A DNA stretch of 29,503 nt from Ruminococcus flavefaciens (lineage in GTDB: Bacteria > Bacillota > Clostridia > Oscillospirales > Ruminococcaceae): NCBI GenBank assembly GCA_002310115.1, contig DBYI01000017.1, forward strand, positions 1-29,503. The letters are read 5' to 3'. This document shows positions 14,477 to 21,980 of the stretch, piece by piece. How positions within the stretch are numbered: the stretch's first letter is position 1; each line of letters begins with the position of its first letter. The translations under genes and the position numbers were made by a program. The notes under the pieces were generated by a model. That model saw nothing but the letters and a program-made list of their open reading frames with translations. It did no database searches and was not told where the DNA came from.

Positions 14477-16030
14477 TTATTGCTGTGTATTTGCAGCAAT
14501 TGCTGCTTTTTTAGCCTTTTTCTTGATAATTCTGTTTGACTTCCTGAAGACAAAGCCTAGAAGAAGCTCTGCACCGCCAATTATGAGCAGTATCACAGAC
14601 AACGGAAGAAGCAGGCTTTCAGACAGGTAGAAACCAACATTATGTGTAAATGTGAATCCCAGTGCCGAACCAACGATTATAACAAGTCCCGAAAGGAATA
14701 CGATAATTCCTACAACATTGAAAATCGTAGCAAAGAAACCGGTTACATATTTTGCACGCTTGTCCACGATAGCGCTTATCCAAATTAGGAAGAGCAACAC
14801 AATACCGCCGATAATTCCGATAGTTATAAACGAGAACAGGTAACTGAGCTTATCGACGTCAAATCCAAGCTGTTTTCTCCACTCTCTTACGCTGAGAGAA
14901 TCAGAGAAATCGTCTTTCTCGAGATTCTTCTCAAGGAGATCATAATCCTCATCAGTGAGCTCGTAATTAAACTCGTCCTCTGCAGCACTGCTATTTGCTT
15001 TTATAAAATCATTCACAAAATCGCCTGCGGTTATTGAAGGATTTGACCCCTCACCATCAATTATGAAGTCAAGATAGTCTTCTGCAACACGTCCTGCGTA
15101 CTCACGGAAATCAGTAGCAAGGAGGTATCTCTTGAAAGCAGATTCATCCGCCATGCCCTTTGTAGCCGTTCTGAAACCAAGAGAGTTGTATAATGCTTTT
15201 GAAAGCTCCTTACCATCAAACTCTGCTGTGAGAGTAGTCTGGGAATTGAGCTTTTCAAATCTTCTCCTTATAACAGAACCGTTGGCTCCAAGCTTTATTG
15301 CAAGCACAAAGCTGAACAGGAGCATGAACAATACTGCGAATATGGTAACGAGAGAAGCTCCGAAGATACGTCCTCCACCAACCTTTTTGCGAACCTTTGG
15401 CTGCTCCGTTGACTGTTGCGGCATTGGTGCAGTCTCAGAATTTGTCTGTACATTCTGCTGCGGAGGTATTAAGGGCGCACTCTGCGATGAGTTATACTGC
15501 GGATTATTGTAATAATCCTGCCCATTCTGTATAGGTATCTCCATTGTATTGCTATTGTCATTGAAAGAGTCAGGAGCGCCATTAGTTGGAGCTATGGGAG
15601 CCTCCTGCTTCGGGAAACCCGCAGGCTTGTCCTCAGTATTATGAAAGACCTCTGTCACGCTCTCAGGCTCTGGAATTGGATCGGGCTCTGGAAGCTCTAT
15701 GGTATCGGAAGAACTAAGTATCTCTGTAGGTTCATCGTTGAGCAACTGCACGTCCTCCTGAGTAAGACTAAGTGCTTCTTCGTTGTTTGCTATTACCTCT
15801 TCAAGGTGAGGAAGTATGGAAGTTGGCTCTTCGTCCCTAAAGGCCTCCTTAGCCTCTTTAGCAGCTTCCTCTACAGTTCCCTTTATTTCCTCGGCAGATT
15901 CCTTTTTCTCTTCAGTGGTCTCGTTCACAGTTTCTGTAACAGGTATATCTTCATTTTTTAGCGAAGCTCCGCACTCCGTACAGAACAGAGCGTCCTCCGG
16001 CATTTCGCTTCCGCACTTTTTGCAGATCAT
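14477..16030 (-). CDS. Zinc-ribbon membrane protein with long acidic linker
   Basis: This encodes 517 residues. Residues 1-24 are a zinc ribbon (Cys3, Cys6, Cys17, Cys20). A long low-complexity linker rich in Glu, Pro, Asn and Gln runs to about 215. One membrane segment follows (about 222-246), then a soluble extracytoplasmic domain of about 150 residues with 'EFNYELTDEDYDLLEKNLEKDD', and three further membrane segments (about 395-500) ending in a Lys/Ala-rich cytoplasmic tail. The gene has a consensus promoter and a strong AGGAGG. It lies downstream of metG but is separated by a terminator. Function unknown; similar zinc-ribbon membrane proteins are common in Ruminococcus. Confidence 0.8.
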   Translation of the reverse strand: MICKKCGSEMPEDALFCTECGASLKNEDIPVTETVNETTEEKKESAEEIKGTVEEAAKEAKEAFRDEEPTSILPHLEEVIANNEEALSLTQEDVQLLNDEPTEILSSSDTIELPEPDPIPEPESVTEVFHNTEDKPAGFPKQEAPIAPTNGAPDSFNDNSNTMEIPIQNGQDYYNNPQYNSSQSAPLIPPQQNVQTNSETAPMPQQSTEQPKVRKKVGGGRIFGASLVTIFAVLFMLLFSFVLAIKLGANGSVIRRRFEKLNSQTTLTAEFDGKELSKALYNSLGFRTATKGMADESAFKRYLLATDFREYAGRVAEDYLDFIIDGEGSNPSITAGDFVNDFIKANSSAAEDEFNYELTDEDYDLLEKNLEKDDFSDSLSVREWRKQLGFDVDKLSYLFSFITIGIIGGIVLLFLIWISAIVDKRAKYVTGFFATIFNVVGIIVFLSGLVIIVGSALGFTFTHNVGFYLSESLLLPLSVILLIIGGAELLLGFVFRKSNRIIKKKAKKAAIAANTQQ

Positions 16031-16107
16031 AGTATTCCTCCTGTCTTTTATGTATTATGTATCATTTAGCTTGCAGCCGCCTAAAATCGGCATTGGAATT
16101 TATAATA

Positions 16108-16136
16108 ATTATAAGTCAAAAGATAAATTATGTCAA
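16108..16136 (-). promoter_or_regulatory. Perfect consensus promoter of the zinc-ribbon gene
   Basis: On the minus strand TTGACA (16136-16131), 17 bp and TATAAT (16113-16108) match the sigma-A consensus exactly. Confidence 0.8.
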
Positions 16137-16199
16137 GTAAAAAAACTGTTACATTATATTACATCTCGGCTTTTTTGGCGTTTAAAATCATTTGATGTC

Positions 16200-16239
16200 G
16201 AAAACAGAAAGCTCCCTCGACTTGTTGATCGAGAGAGCT
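16200..16239 (-). terminator. Terminator of metG
   Basis: An 11-bp stem with one wobble (AGCTCCCTCGA at 16210-16220 with TCGAGAGAGCT at 16229-16239) lies 18 bases past the metG stop and is followed on the minus strand by TTCTGTTTTC. Confidence 0.8.
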
Positions 16240-16256
16240 AATAATTATCAGATGTT

Positions 16257-18242
16257 TTATCTAACTTTTGAACCGACAGGTATACTGTCGTCTACAAATA
16301 TTACCTTTACTCCATCTGGAGTATCAGCGGCACATATCATGCCATTGCTGTCAACTCCTCTTAGCTTTACTGGCTTGAGATTAGCGATGAGTTGTAGCTT
16401 CTTTCCTATAAGATCCTCAGGCTCGTAATACTGAGCAATACCAGATACTACCTGGCGTCCACCCATTCCGTCATCAAGCTGTAAACAAAGCAGTTTATCC
16501 GACTTCTTAACCTTTTCGCATGCTACTACCTTTGCAACTCTTATCTCGACCTTTGCAAAGTCGTCAATGGTTATCTCAGGTGCAAGATGGATTTCTTCAG
16601 CTGGAGCTTCACCCTTTTCCTCTGCGGAAAGCTTTGCTTTTGCAGCCTCCATATTCTTTGTGAGGATAGCATTGAGCTCCTCAATTTCCTTATCCACATC
16701 TATTCTCGGGAAGAGTATTTCGCCCTTATGAACTGACACGTTCTCAGGAAGTACTCCAAATCTGCTGAGCTTTTCATACTCAACGTCTGCTTCGGTCGCA
16801 CCAATCTGTTCCCATACTTTCGGCATTGTGGTCGGCATGAACGGTGCAAGAAGTGCTGATGTAATGCGGATAGCTTCAAGGAGATTATATAGAACTGCCG
16901 CAAGGCGTGCTTTTTTAGCTTCATCCTTGCCGAGCTTCCATGGTTCTGTCTCATCAATGTACTTATTTGCACGGTCAACAACCTTTGATATCTCCTCAAG
17001 AGCCTGCTTGAGCTTTGTCTCATCAATACACTTGTCAACCTCTCCGCAGAGTTCAGATACTGTTGCCTTGAACTCGTCATCAAGAGAGTCGCTTTCACGC
17101 TCTGTTGGAAGAGTTCCGCCGAAATACTTATCCGCCATTGCAACTGTACGAGATACAAGGTTTCCAAATCCGTTTGCAAGATCAGAGTTTATACGGTTTA
17201 TCATTATCTCGTTAGAGAAAAGGCTGTCCGCTCCGAGAGCCATTTCACGAAGAATATGGTATCTTATGGAGTCGCAGCCATAGCGTTCGCCAAGTACGAA
17301 TGGATCAACAACATTACCGAGAGATTTTGACATCTTTACGCTTTCGCCGCCCTTGCTCTGCATTGTAATATAGCCATGAACAGCAAGGTGCTTCGGTAAC
17401 GGCAGATCGAGAGCCATGAGCATTGCGGGCCATATGATAGCATGAAAACGCATGATATCTTTTGCAACCATATGAACATCAGCAGGCCAGTATTTCTCAA
17501 AGTCACTGTGTGCCGAGTTCTCATATCCGAGAGCTGTGATATAGTTTGAGAGTGCATCTATCCATACGTATACTACGTGCTTTTCATCGAAAGATACTGG
17601 AACTCCCCATGTAAATGAGGTTCTTGATACACAGAGATCTTCAAGTCCGGGCTTTATAAAATTGTTTACCAACTCAACAGCTCTTGTCTTTGGACGAAGG
17701 TAATCCGTATCCATTAAGAGCTTCTCAATTCGCTCCGCAAAAGGAGACATCTTGAAGAAATATGCTTCTTCTTTTGCAAATTTAACTGGTCTGTGACATT
17801 CAGGACAGCAACCGTTCTCATCAAGCTGAGAGTCTGTCCAGAAGCTCTCGCAGGGAGTACAATATTTGCCAGAATACTCACCCTTATAGATGTATCCTCT
17901 ATCGTACAGTTCCTTGAATATCTTCTGTACTGCTTCTACGTGATAATCATCAGTGGTACGAATGTATCTGTCATAGGAAATGTTCATGTACTTCCAGAGG
18001 TTCTTGAATTTATCGACGATAACGTCAACGTACTCCTTTGGAGTTACACCTTGCTCTGCAGCTTTCTGCTCTATTTTTAGGCCATGTTCATCAGTGCCTG
18101 TAAGGAACATTACGTCATAACCCTGCATTCGCTTATAACGGGCAATTGAATCGCAGGCAACTGTTGTATAGCAGTGTCCGATATGCGGATCGCCCGATGG
18201 ATAATAAATCGGTGTAGTAATGTAAAAGGGTTTCTTTGACAT
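16257..18242 (-). CDS. metG: Methionyl-tRNA synthetase
   Basis: It charges tRNA-Met with methionine. The 661 residues include the class I signatures HIGH (20-23) and KMSKS (303-307, in 'VKMSKSLGN'), a zinc knuckle (Cys128, Cys131, Cys146, Cys149), the anticodon-binding helical domain with 'NKYIDETEPWKL', and a C-terminal EMAPII/Trbp111-type tRNA-binding domain (about 555-661) starting at 'ITIDDFAKVEIRVAKV'. A promoter lies at 18307-18335. I looked for a T-box leader (the conserved TGGNACCGCG) on the minus strand between promoter and start and found none; the leader is only about 60 nt. Confidence 0.98.
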   Translation of the reverse strand: MSKKPFYITTPIYYPSGDPHIGHCYTTVACDSIARYKRMQGYDVMFLTGTDEHGLKIEQKAAEQGVTPKEYVDVIVDKFKNLWKYMNISYDRYIRTTDDYHVEAVQKIFKELYDRGYIYKGEYSGKYCTPCESFWTDSQLDENGCCPECHRPVKFAKEEAYFFKMSPFAERIEKLLMDTDYLRPKTRAVELVNNFIKPGLEDLCVSRTSFTWGVPVSFDEKHVVYVWIDALSNYITALGYENSAHSDFEKYWPADVHMVAKDIMRFHAIIWPAMLMALDLPLPKHLAVHGYITMQSKGGESVKMSKSLGNVVDPFVLGERYGCDSIRYHILREMALGADSLFSNEIMINRINSDLANGFGNLVSRTVAMADKYFGGTLPTERESDSLDDEFKATVSELCGEVDKCIDETKLKQALEEISKVVDRANKYIDETEPWKLGKDEAKKARLAAVLYNLLEAIRITSALLAPFMPTTMPKVWEQIGATEADVEYEKLSRFGVLPENVSVHKGEILFPRIDVDKEIEELNAILTKNMEAAKAKLSAEEKGEAPAEEIHLAPEITIDDFAKVEIRVAKVVACEKVKKSDKLLCLQLDDGMGGRQVVSGIAQYYEPEDLIGKKLQLIANLKPVKLRGVDSNGMICAADTPDGVKVIFVDDSIPVGSKVR

Positions 18243-18306
18243 AAGGATCGCTCCAATCTTAGTGTTTATTTCCCGTTTCCTGATGGAAGAAAGGGATACA
18301 AAATAT

Positions 18307-18335
18307 ATTATAGCACATTTTTTTTACGTTGTCAC
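18307..18335 (-). promoter_or_regulatory. Sigma-A promoter of metG
   Basis: On the minus strand GTGACA (18335-18330), 17 bp and TATAAT (18312-18307), giving a leader of about 60 nt. Confidence 0.7.
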
Positions 18336-18460
18336 GCTTTTTTTACACTTTTTTAATGTAGTGTCTATGCTGACCGATATGGAAGTGAGAAATGGGCTGT
18401 CATTTTTTATAAATATTAATTTTATATTCTCAAAAAAGCGAAAAATTAACACATTATCTA

Positions 18461-18489
18461 TTGAAATGGTAATTTCATAATGATATAAT
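18461..18489 (+). promoter_or_regulatory. Sigma-A promoter of the cohesin-dockerin gene
   Basis: TTGAAA (18461-18466), 17 bp and TATAAT (18484-18489) lie about 35 bases upstream of the start codon. Confidence 0.75.
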
Positions 18490-18524
18490 ATATACAGAAA
18501 CATAGCTCAGAGAGGAGAATTTAT

Positions 18525-19544
18525 ATGAAACTTGCGAGGTTGCTGGAAGCGGCAGTAGCAGCGTATTTTCTTGTTTCAGCCAATTTTCTGCCTCATTTTG
18601 CAGTTGCGGACAAGGCAATGGGAGACCCATACGTACTTGAAGACATAAACCCTTTAGATTCACCATTAAAACCTACACTCTCGCTGAGTCGACTTGAGCT
18701 CACACTAGAGGAAGCAAAAGCCGAGCCCGTCCGCACCATGAACATGACTATAAAAGGCGCAAATAATAAGTATGCTCCTACAGCTCTTCATATCAATTAC
18801 GACGAAAGACTTTCCCTTATTATGGACGGAGATTTCTGTGCCGAAAGGGGTAAGGCCATTGCAAAGCTTGACGACGTACAGTTTATTTCGGGTCCTCACA
18901 GCTTCTGTCTTGTAACTGCAGGCAGTACCGACAGTGGCAAGGATGGCATTATGTGGAGCTTCACCTTTAAACTACCAGATGATATAAAAGAGGGTGACAT
19001 TTTCCCTGTATGCATCGAGTATAGGCAGAAGGAACTTACAAATGATCTTTTCACCAATATCAACAACGACCGTACAGGACAGCTTATGGAAGCATGGATA
19101 TTCACAAACGGTATACAACACGGTTTTATTAAGATAAAAGAATCCGATGACGCAACGGCTAAAAACGAAACGGCCACAACTTCAGCCATTACAATGACTT
19201 CAACAACATCGAGAACAACTACTACAACTACTACCACGACTACTTCAACTACGACAACAGTCACAACAACTCAGCCTGTTACTACAGTTTCACAGCCTGT
19301 CTATATGCTTGGCGATCCTACTGGAAACGGAATTATTGACGCGGTAGATTCCTCTTATGTTCTCGGAGCCTACGCAAGATTTTCGATCGGCGAAGAATCT
19401 CCTGACGAGAAATGCCTTGCAACATGCGACGTAACAAAAGACGGTCTCGTAGATGCAGTAGATGCTTCAAAAATACTTTCTTACTATGCTTACACATCCG
19501 CATCAAGAGCACGCAAAAGCTTTGAGGAATTTCTTGCAAACTAA
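18525..19544 (+). CDS. Cohesin-dockerin adaptor scaffoldin (ScaC-like)
   Basis: This encodes 339 residues. A signal peptide (about 1-28) is followed by a probable cohesin (about 50-205): beta-rich, with 'KYAPTALHINYDERLSL', 'GKDGIMWSFTFKLPDDI', 'NDLFTN' and 'QLMEAWIFTNGIQHGFIKI', which resemble R. flavefaciens cohesins. A Thr-rich linker (about 217-255, ten Thr in a row) joins it to a dockerin type I (about 260-325) with two EF-hand-like calcium loops, Asp264-Asp275 (DPTGNGIIDAVD) and Asp302-Asp313 (DVTKDGLVDAVD). One cohesin plus one dockerin makes a monovalent adaptor scaffoldin: it plugs into a larger scaffoldin and swaps binding specificity. It has its own promoter, GAGAGGAG ribosome site and terminator, and is not in a sca gene cluster. 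The dockerin is certain; the cohesin call is by eye. Confidence 0.85.
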   Translation: MKLARLLEAAVAAYFLVSANFLPHFAVADKAMGDPYVLEDINPLDSPLKPTLSLSRLELTLEEAKAEPVRTMNMTIKGANNKYAPTALHINYDERLSLIMDGDFCAERGKAIAKLDDVQFISGPHSFCLVTAGSTDSGKDGIMWSFTFKLPDDIKEGDIFPVCIEYRQKELTNDLFTNINNDRTGQLMEAWIFTNGIQHGFIKIKESDDATAKNETATTSAITMTSTTSRTTTTTTTTTTSTTTTVTTTQPVTTVSQPVYMLGDPTGNGIIDAVDSSYVLGAYARFSIGEESPDEKCLATCDVTKDGLVDAVDASKILSYYAYTSASRARKSFEEFLAN

Positions 19545-19561
19545 AACATACTTTCACATAA

Positions 19562-19598
19562 AAATTCCGCGAAAGAATCTTTTTTCGCGGAATTTTTC
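19562..19598. terminator. Bidirectional terminator between scaffoldin and ispD
   Basis: A perfect 13-bp stem (AAATTCCGCGAAA at 19562-19574, TTTCGCGGAATTT at 19583-19595) followed by T-runs on both strands, between convergent genes. Confidence 0.88.
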
Positions 19599-20276
19599 TT
19601 ATCTTTTCTTCAATAATACTTCTGCTATTGCGATGTCCTCAGGAGTTGTAATTTTAATGTTTGTGTAATCTCCCAAGGTCATTGCCACCTTACCACCGAT
19701 AGCTTCAACAAGCTGACAGTCGTCGGTAAAATCGAGTCCGTGCTCAAGAGCAAAATCTATCCCCTCAAAATATAATCCGCGCTTGAATACCTGCGGAGTC
19801 TGCGTGATATAGAGGGAACTTCTTGGAGGAGTATCGGCTATGAGTCCGCCATCCACAGTTTTTATAGTGTCCTTTACCGGAACTCCAAGAGTTGCACCGC
19901 CGAAAACAGAAGCATCCTTTATGACCTTTTCAACATGCTCGGGTCTAACAAGAGGACGTGCGCCGTCATGAACCGCTACAAGTTCAATATCTTTTGATAT
20001 TTTCTTTATTCCGTTAATAACGCTCTCCTGGCGGGTTGCTCCACCTGTAGTACAGGCCGCAAGCTTCGTTATTCCTGCGAGTTGAGCTTCCTCCTGTATC
20101 GCAGGGATATCTGCTTCACGAGCAACAATTACTATTTCGCAGATGCTTTCGCAAGCCTGAAAAGCCTGCATCGTCACTCCTATAACCTTTCTTTCTCCCA
20201 GTGGAAGAAGTATTTTGTTTACGCCGCCCATTCTGGTAGAATTTCCTGCACAAACTATTACTGCAGATGCTTTCAT
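19599..20276 (-). CDS. ispD: 2-C-methyl-D-erythritol 4-phosphate cytidylyltransferase
   Basis: It makes CDP-methylerythritol in the non-mevalonate isoprenoid pathway. The 225 residues match the family. Motifs: nucleotide loop 'CAGNSTRMGGVNK' (CAGxxxRM), 'TTGGATRQESV', 'AVHDGARPLV', 'VPVKDTIK', 'TQTPQVF', 'TDDCQLVE' and 'TNIKITTPEDI'. A ribosome site AAAGGAAA lies within the end of the upstream GH26-like gene, whose stop is separated from this ATG by one base, so translation is coupled. The fusion partner IspF is absent. No other MEP genes are in the window. Confidence 0.96.
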   Translation of the reverse strand: MKASAVIVCAGNSTRMGGVNKILLPLGERKVIGVTMQAFQACESICEIVIVAREADIPAIQEEAQLAGITKLAACTTGGATRQESVINGIKKISKDIELVAVHDGARPLVRPEHVEKVIKDASVFGGATLGVPVKDTIKTVDGGLIADTPPRSSLYITQTPQVFKRGLYFEGIDFALEHGLDFTDDCQLVEAIGGKVAMTLGDYTNIKITTPEDIAIAEVLLKKR

Positions 20277-20277
20277 A

Positions 20278-21735
20278 TCAATTATTTCCTTTCTTATTGT
20301 CCTTATCTGGCTCTATCGGAGCTGTTCTTATACGTATCTCCGGAAGCTTTTCGATGATAAAGCTGTAACTGAACATTCCTTCCTCAGTTGTGAGGTCATT
20401 TTCACCACTTGCAGGAGGTGAAAATATTTTTATTGTCAGTTCACATTCGCCTTTTATATTGTTTTCATAAAATGCAGGCATAAGGTCCACATATTTAGTA
20501 GTTGGTGACTTATAGAACCAGCGTCCGTTTAACTCAAGCATAAGGTTTGAGTCGTCTTCAAAATACAGTTCAAAGAACACAGGCGGAGCTTCAAAATAAA
20601 TTGAAACAGCTATCCCCTCTGCATCCTCGGAGTTTCTCCAAATGAGCTTCACAGGTAGTTCAATCTCTTCGCCCAGAGTCATAGATGGAAGAAAAATTTC
20701 CCTGTTTATTAGTTCTCTGTAAGCATGCATTACAGGCTGTTCTATTCCCACATAGACATTATTGGGATCTTCACGTTCAAGTCCTAGACGTCCTCGGTCG
20801 CGGAACTGATAAAAGCAGAAACCTGAAAGCCAATCCGCCTTTTTTTCTTCAATTATATTGCAAAAAAGCCTTATCATATCAGCCTGTTCGTAAGGACCTG
20901 TCACGTTTCCGTCCGCGTTGAGTTCCGACATGATCATAGGCTTCGAAACGCCACCATTAATGTACTGAAAACGCTCATAGCTCCTCCTTGTAAGCTCGAA
21001 AACTTCACGTACAGAGTTTCTGTTGTGCGTAGTACCACCACTTTCAGCAACATCTACAGGCCATCCCCAGTGAAGAGCCATGTACTTGTCAACGGACCAT
21101 ATATCCGTATCGCGTACAGCCTGTGCGAACTCATCTTCCTTTACCATTTTTTCAGCATTAATATCCTCTATCCCCCCGATACAAAGGATAGTCTGTACAT
21201 TCGGCGCGTGTTTTTTTATTATTTTCACGGAACGACAGTAAAAGTCAGCAACCTGCTTATAATCCGCTCTTCTGTTGAACTGAAACCAGTTTCCTGTAGC
21301 CTCATGGTTTATCCGCAGAAAAAGCCTGCCGAACATTTTCAGATCCTCGCCTATAGCTGCAAGATGCTCATCAGAAACAAAAGGATCAATAGTTAGGGTA
21401 AGAGTAACATCCTGCCCATGTCTACGTATATCACGCATGGACACAAATGGTTCTCCGTCTCTGCTTCCGTTCAGGCCACCAAGATAGGGAAAATAATCAT
21501 CGTAGGGGTAGTCCCACTGAAATGCTATCTTTTTGTCTTTATAATACTCAGAAATACGTGCGGGCCACTCCTTATCCAAAGGATAGTAGCAATACATTAG
21601 GCTAATACTTCTGTGAGGTCTGCCGAGCCTGCTGAGTATGTAATCCTGATTGACATATTCGCCTCTTTCGCTTCCATCGCCGAGGTCAACAGAACAAGCA
21701 GCTCTGCCCATAGTGATTCTATACACCTTTTGCAT
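20278..21735 (-). CDS. Cytoplasmic GH26-like clan GH-A glycoside hydrolase
   Basis: This encodes 485 residues without a signal peptide. The central part fits a clan GH-A barrel: 'LFLRINHEATGNWFQFN' resembles the GH26 acid/base motif (RxxHExNGxW), with Glu145 after His144, and 'MIMSELNADG' carries a candidate nucleophile Glu271, 126 residues later. 'FCFYQFRDRGRLGLE' would be the last barrel strand. Residues about 350-475 form a separate beta-sandwich-like region. GH26 members include mannanases; the substrate here is open. It may be intracellular or non-enzymatic. It has a consensus promoter (21782-21810) and is coupled to ispD. GH39 or another clan A family is possible. Confidence 0.7.
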   Translation of the reverse strand: MQKVYRITMGRAACSVDLGDGSERGEYVNQDYILSRLGRPHRSISLMYCYYPLDKEWPARISEYYKDKKIAFQWDYPYDDYFPYLGGLNGSRDGEPFVSMRDIRRHGQDVTLTLTIDPFVSDEHLAAIGEDLKMFGRLFLRINHEATGNWFQFNRRADYKQVADFYCRSVKIIKKHAPNVQTILCIGGIEDINAEKMVKEDEFAQAVRDTDIWSVDKYMALHWGWPVDVAESGGTTHNRNSVREVFELTRRSYERFQYINGGVSKPMIMSELNADGNVTGPYEQADMIRLFCNIIEEKKADWLSGFCFYQFRDRGRLGLEREDPNNVYVGIEQPVMHAYRELINREIFLPSMTLGEEIELPVKLIWRNSEDAEGIAVSIYFEAPPVFFELYFEDDSNLMLELNGRWFYKSPTTKYVDLMPAFYENNIKGECELTIKIFSPPASGENDLTTEEGMFSYSFIIEKLPEIRIRTAPIEPDKDNKKGNN

Positions 21736-21781
21736 GGGATAGTTTCCTTTCCTTCAAATTCAGGATATTTTCTATTTTTTT

Positions 21782-21810
21782 ATTATAGCATGTGTTTTAA
21801 TGATTATCAA
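21782..21810 (-). promoter_or_regulatory. Sigma-A promoter of the GH26-like/ispD operon
   Basis: On the minus strand TTGATA (21810-21805), 17 bp and TATAAT (21787-21782), about 45 bases before the start codon. Confidence 0.78.
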
Positions 21811-21925
21811 TAGTTTCGTAAAAAACAGCTGCCATTAACCACACACTTTTGCTTCACCTATACGTTAGAGTATTCAGTATATAATTTGAAAAAAGCAGCA
21901 ATATAAAATCATCTCAACAATAATA

Positions 21926-21967
21926 AAAACCGTAAGAAAGCTTATTGATAAGTTCCCTTACGGTTTT
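21926..21967 (-). terminator. Terminator of the two-component operon
   Basis: An 11-bp outer stem (AAAACCGTAAG at 21926-21936, CTTACGGTTTT at 21957-21967) encloses a small inner stem (CTTAT/ATAAG). On the minus strand it ends in TTTTTATTATTG, 14 bases past the kinase stop. Confidence 0.8.
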
Positions 21968-21980
21968 GAATATTACTTAA

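Noticed and set aside
18243..18306. T-box riboswitch in the metG leader
   Set aside because: The leader is only about 60 nt and lacks the conserved T-box sequence on the minus strand.
19195..19290. Thr-codon repeat as a CRISPR or mobile repeat
   Set aside because: It is the low-complexity linker of the scaffoldin, with mixed ACA/ACT/ACG codons and no spacer structure.
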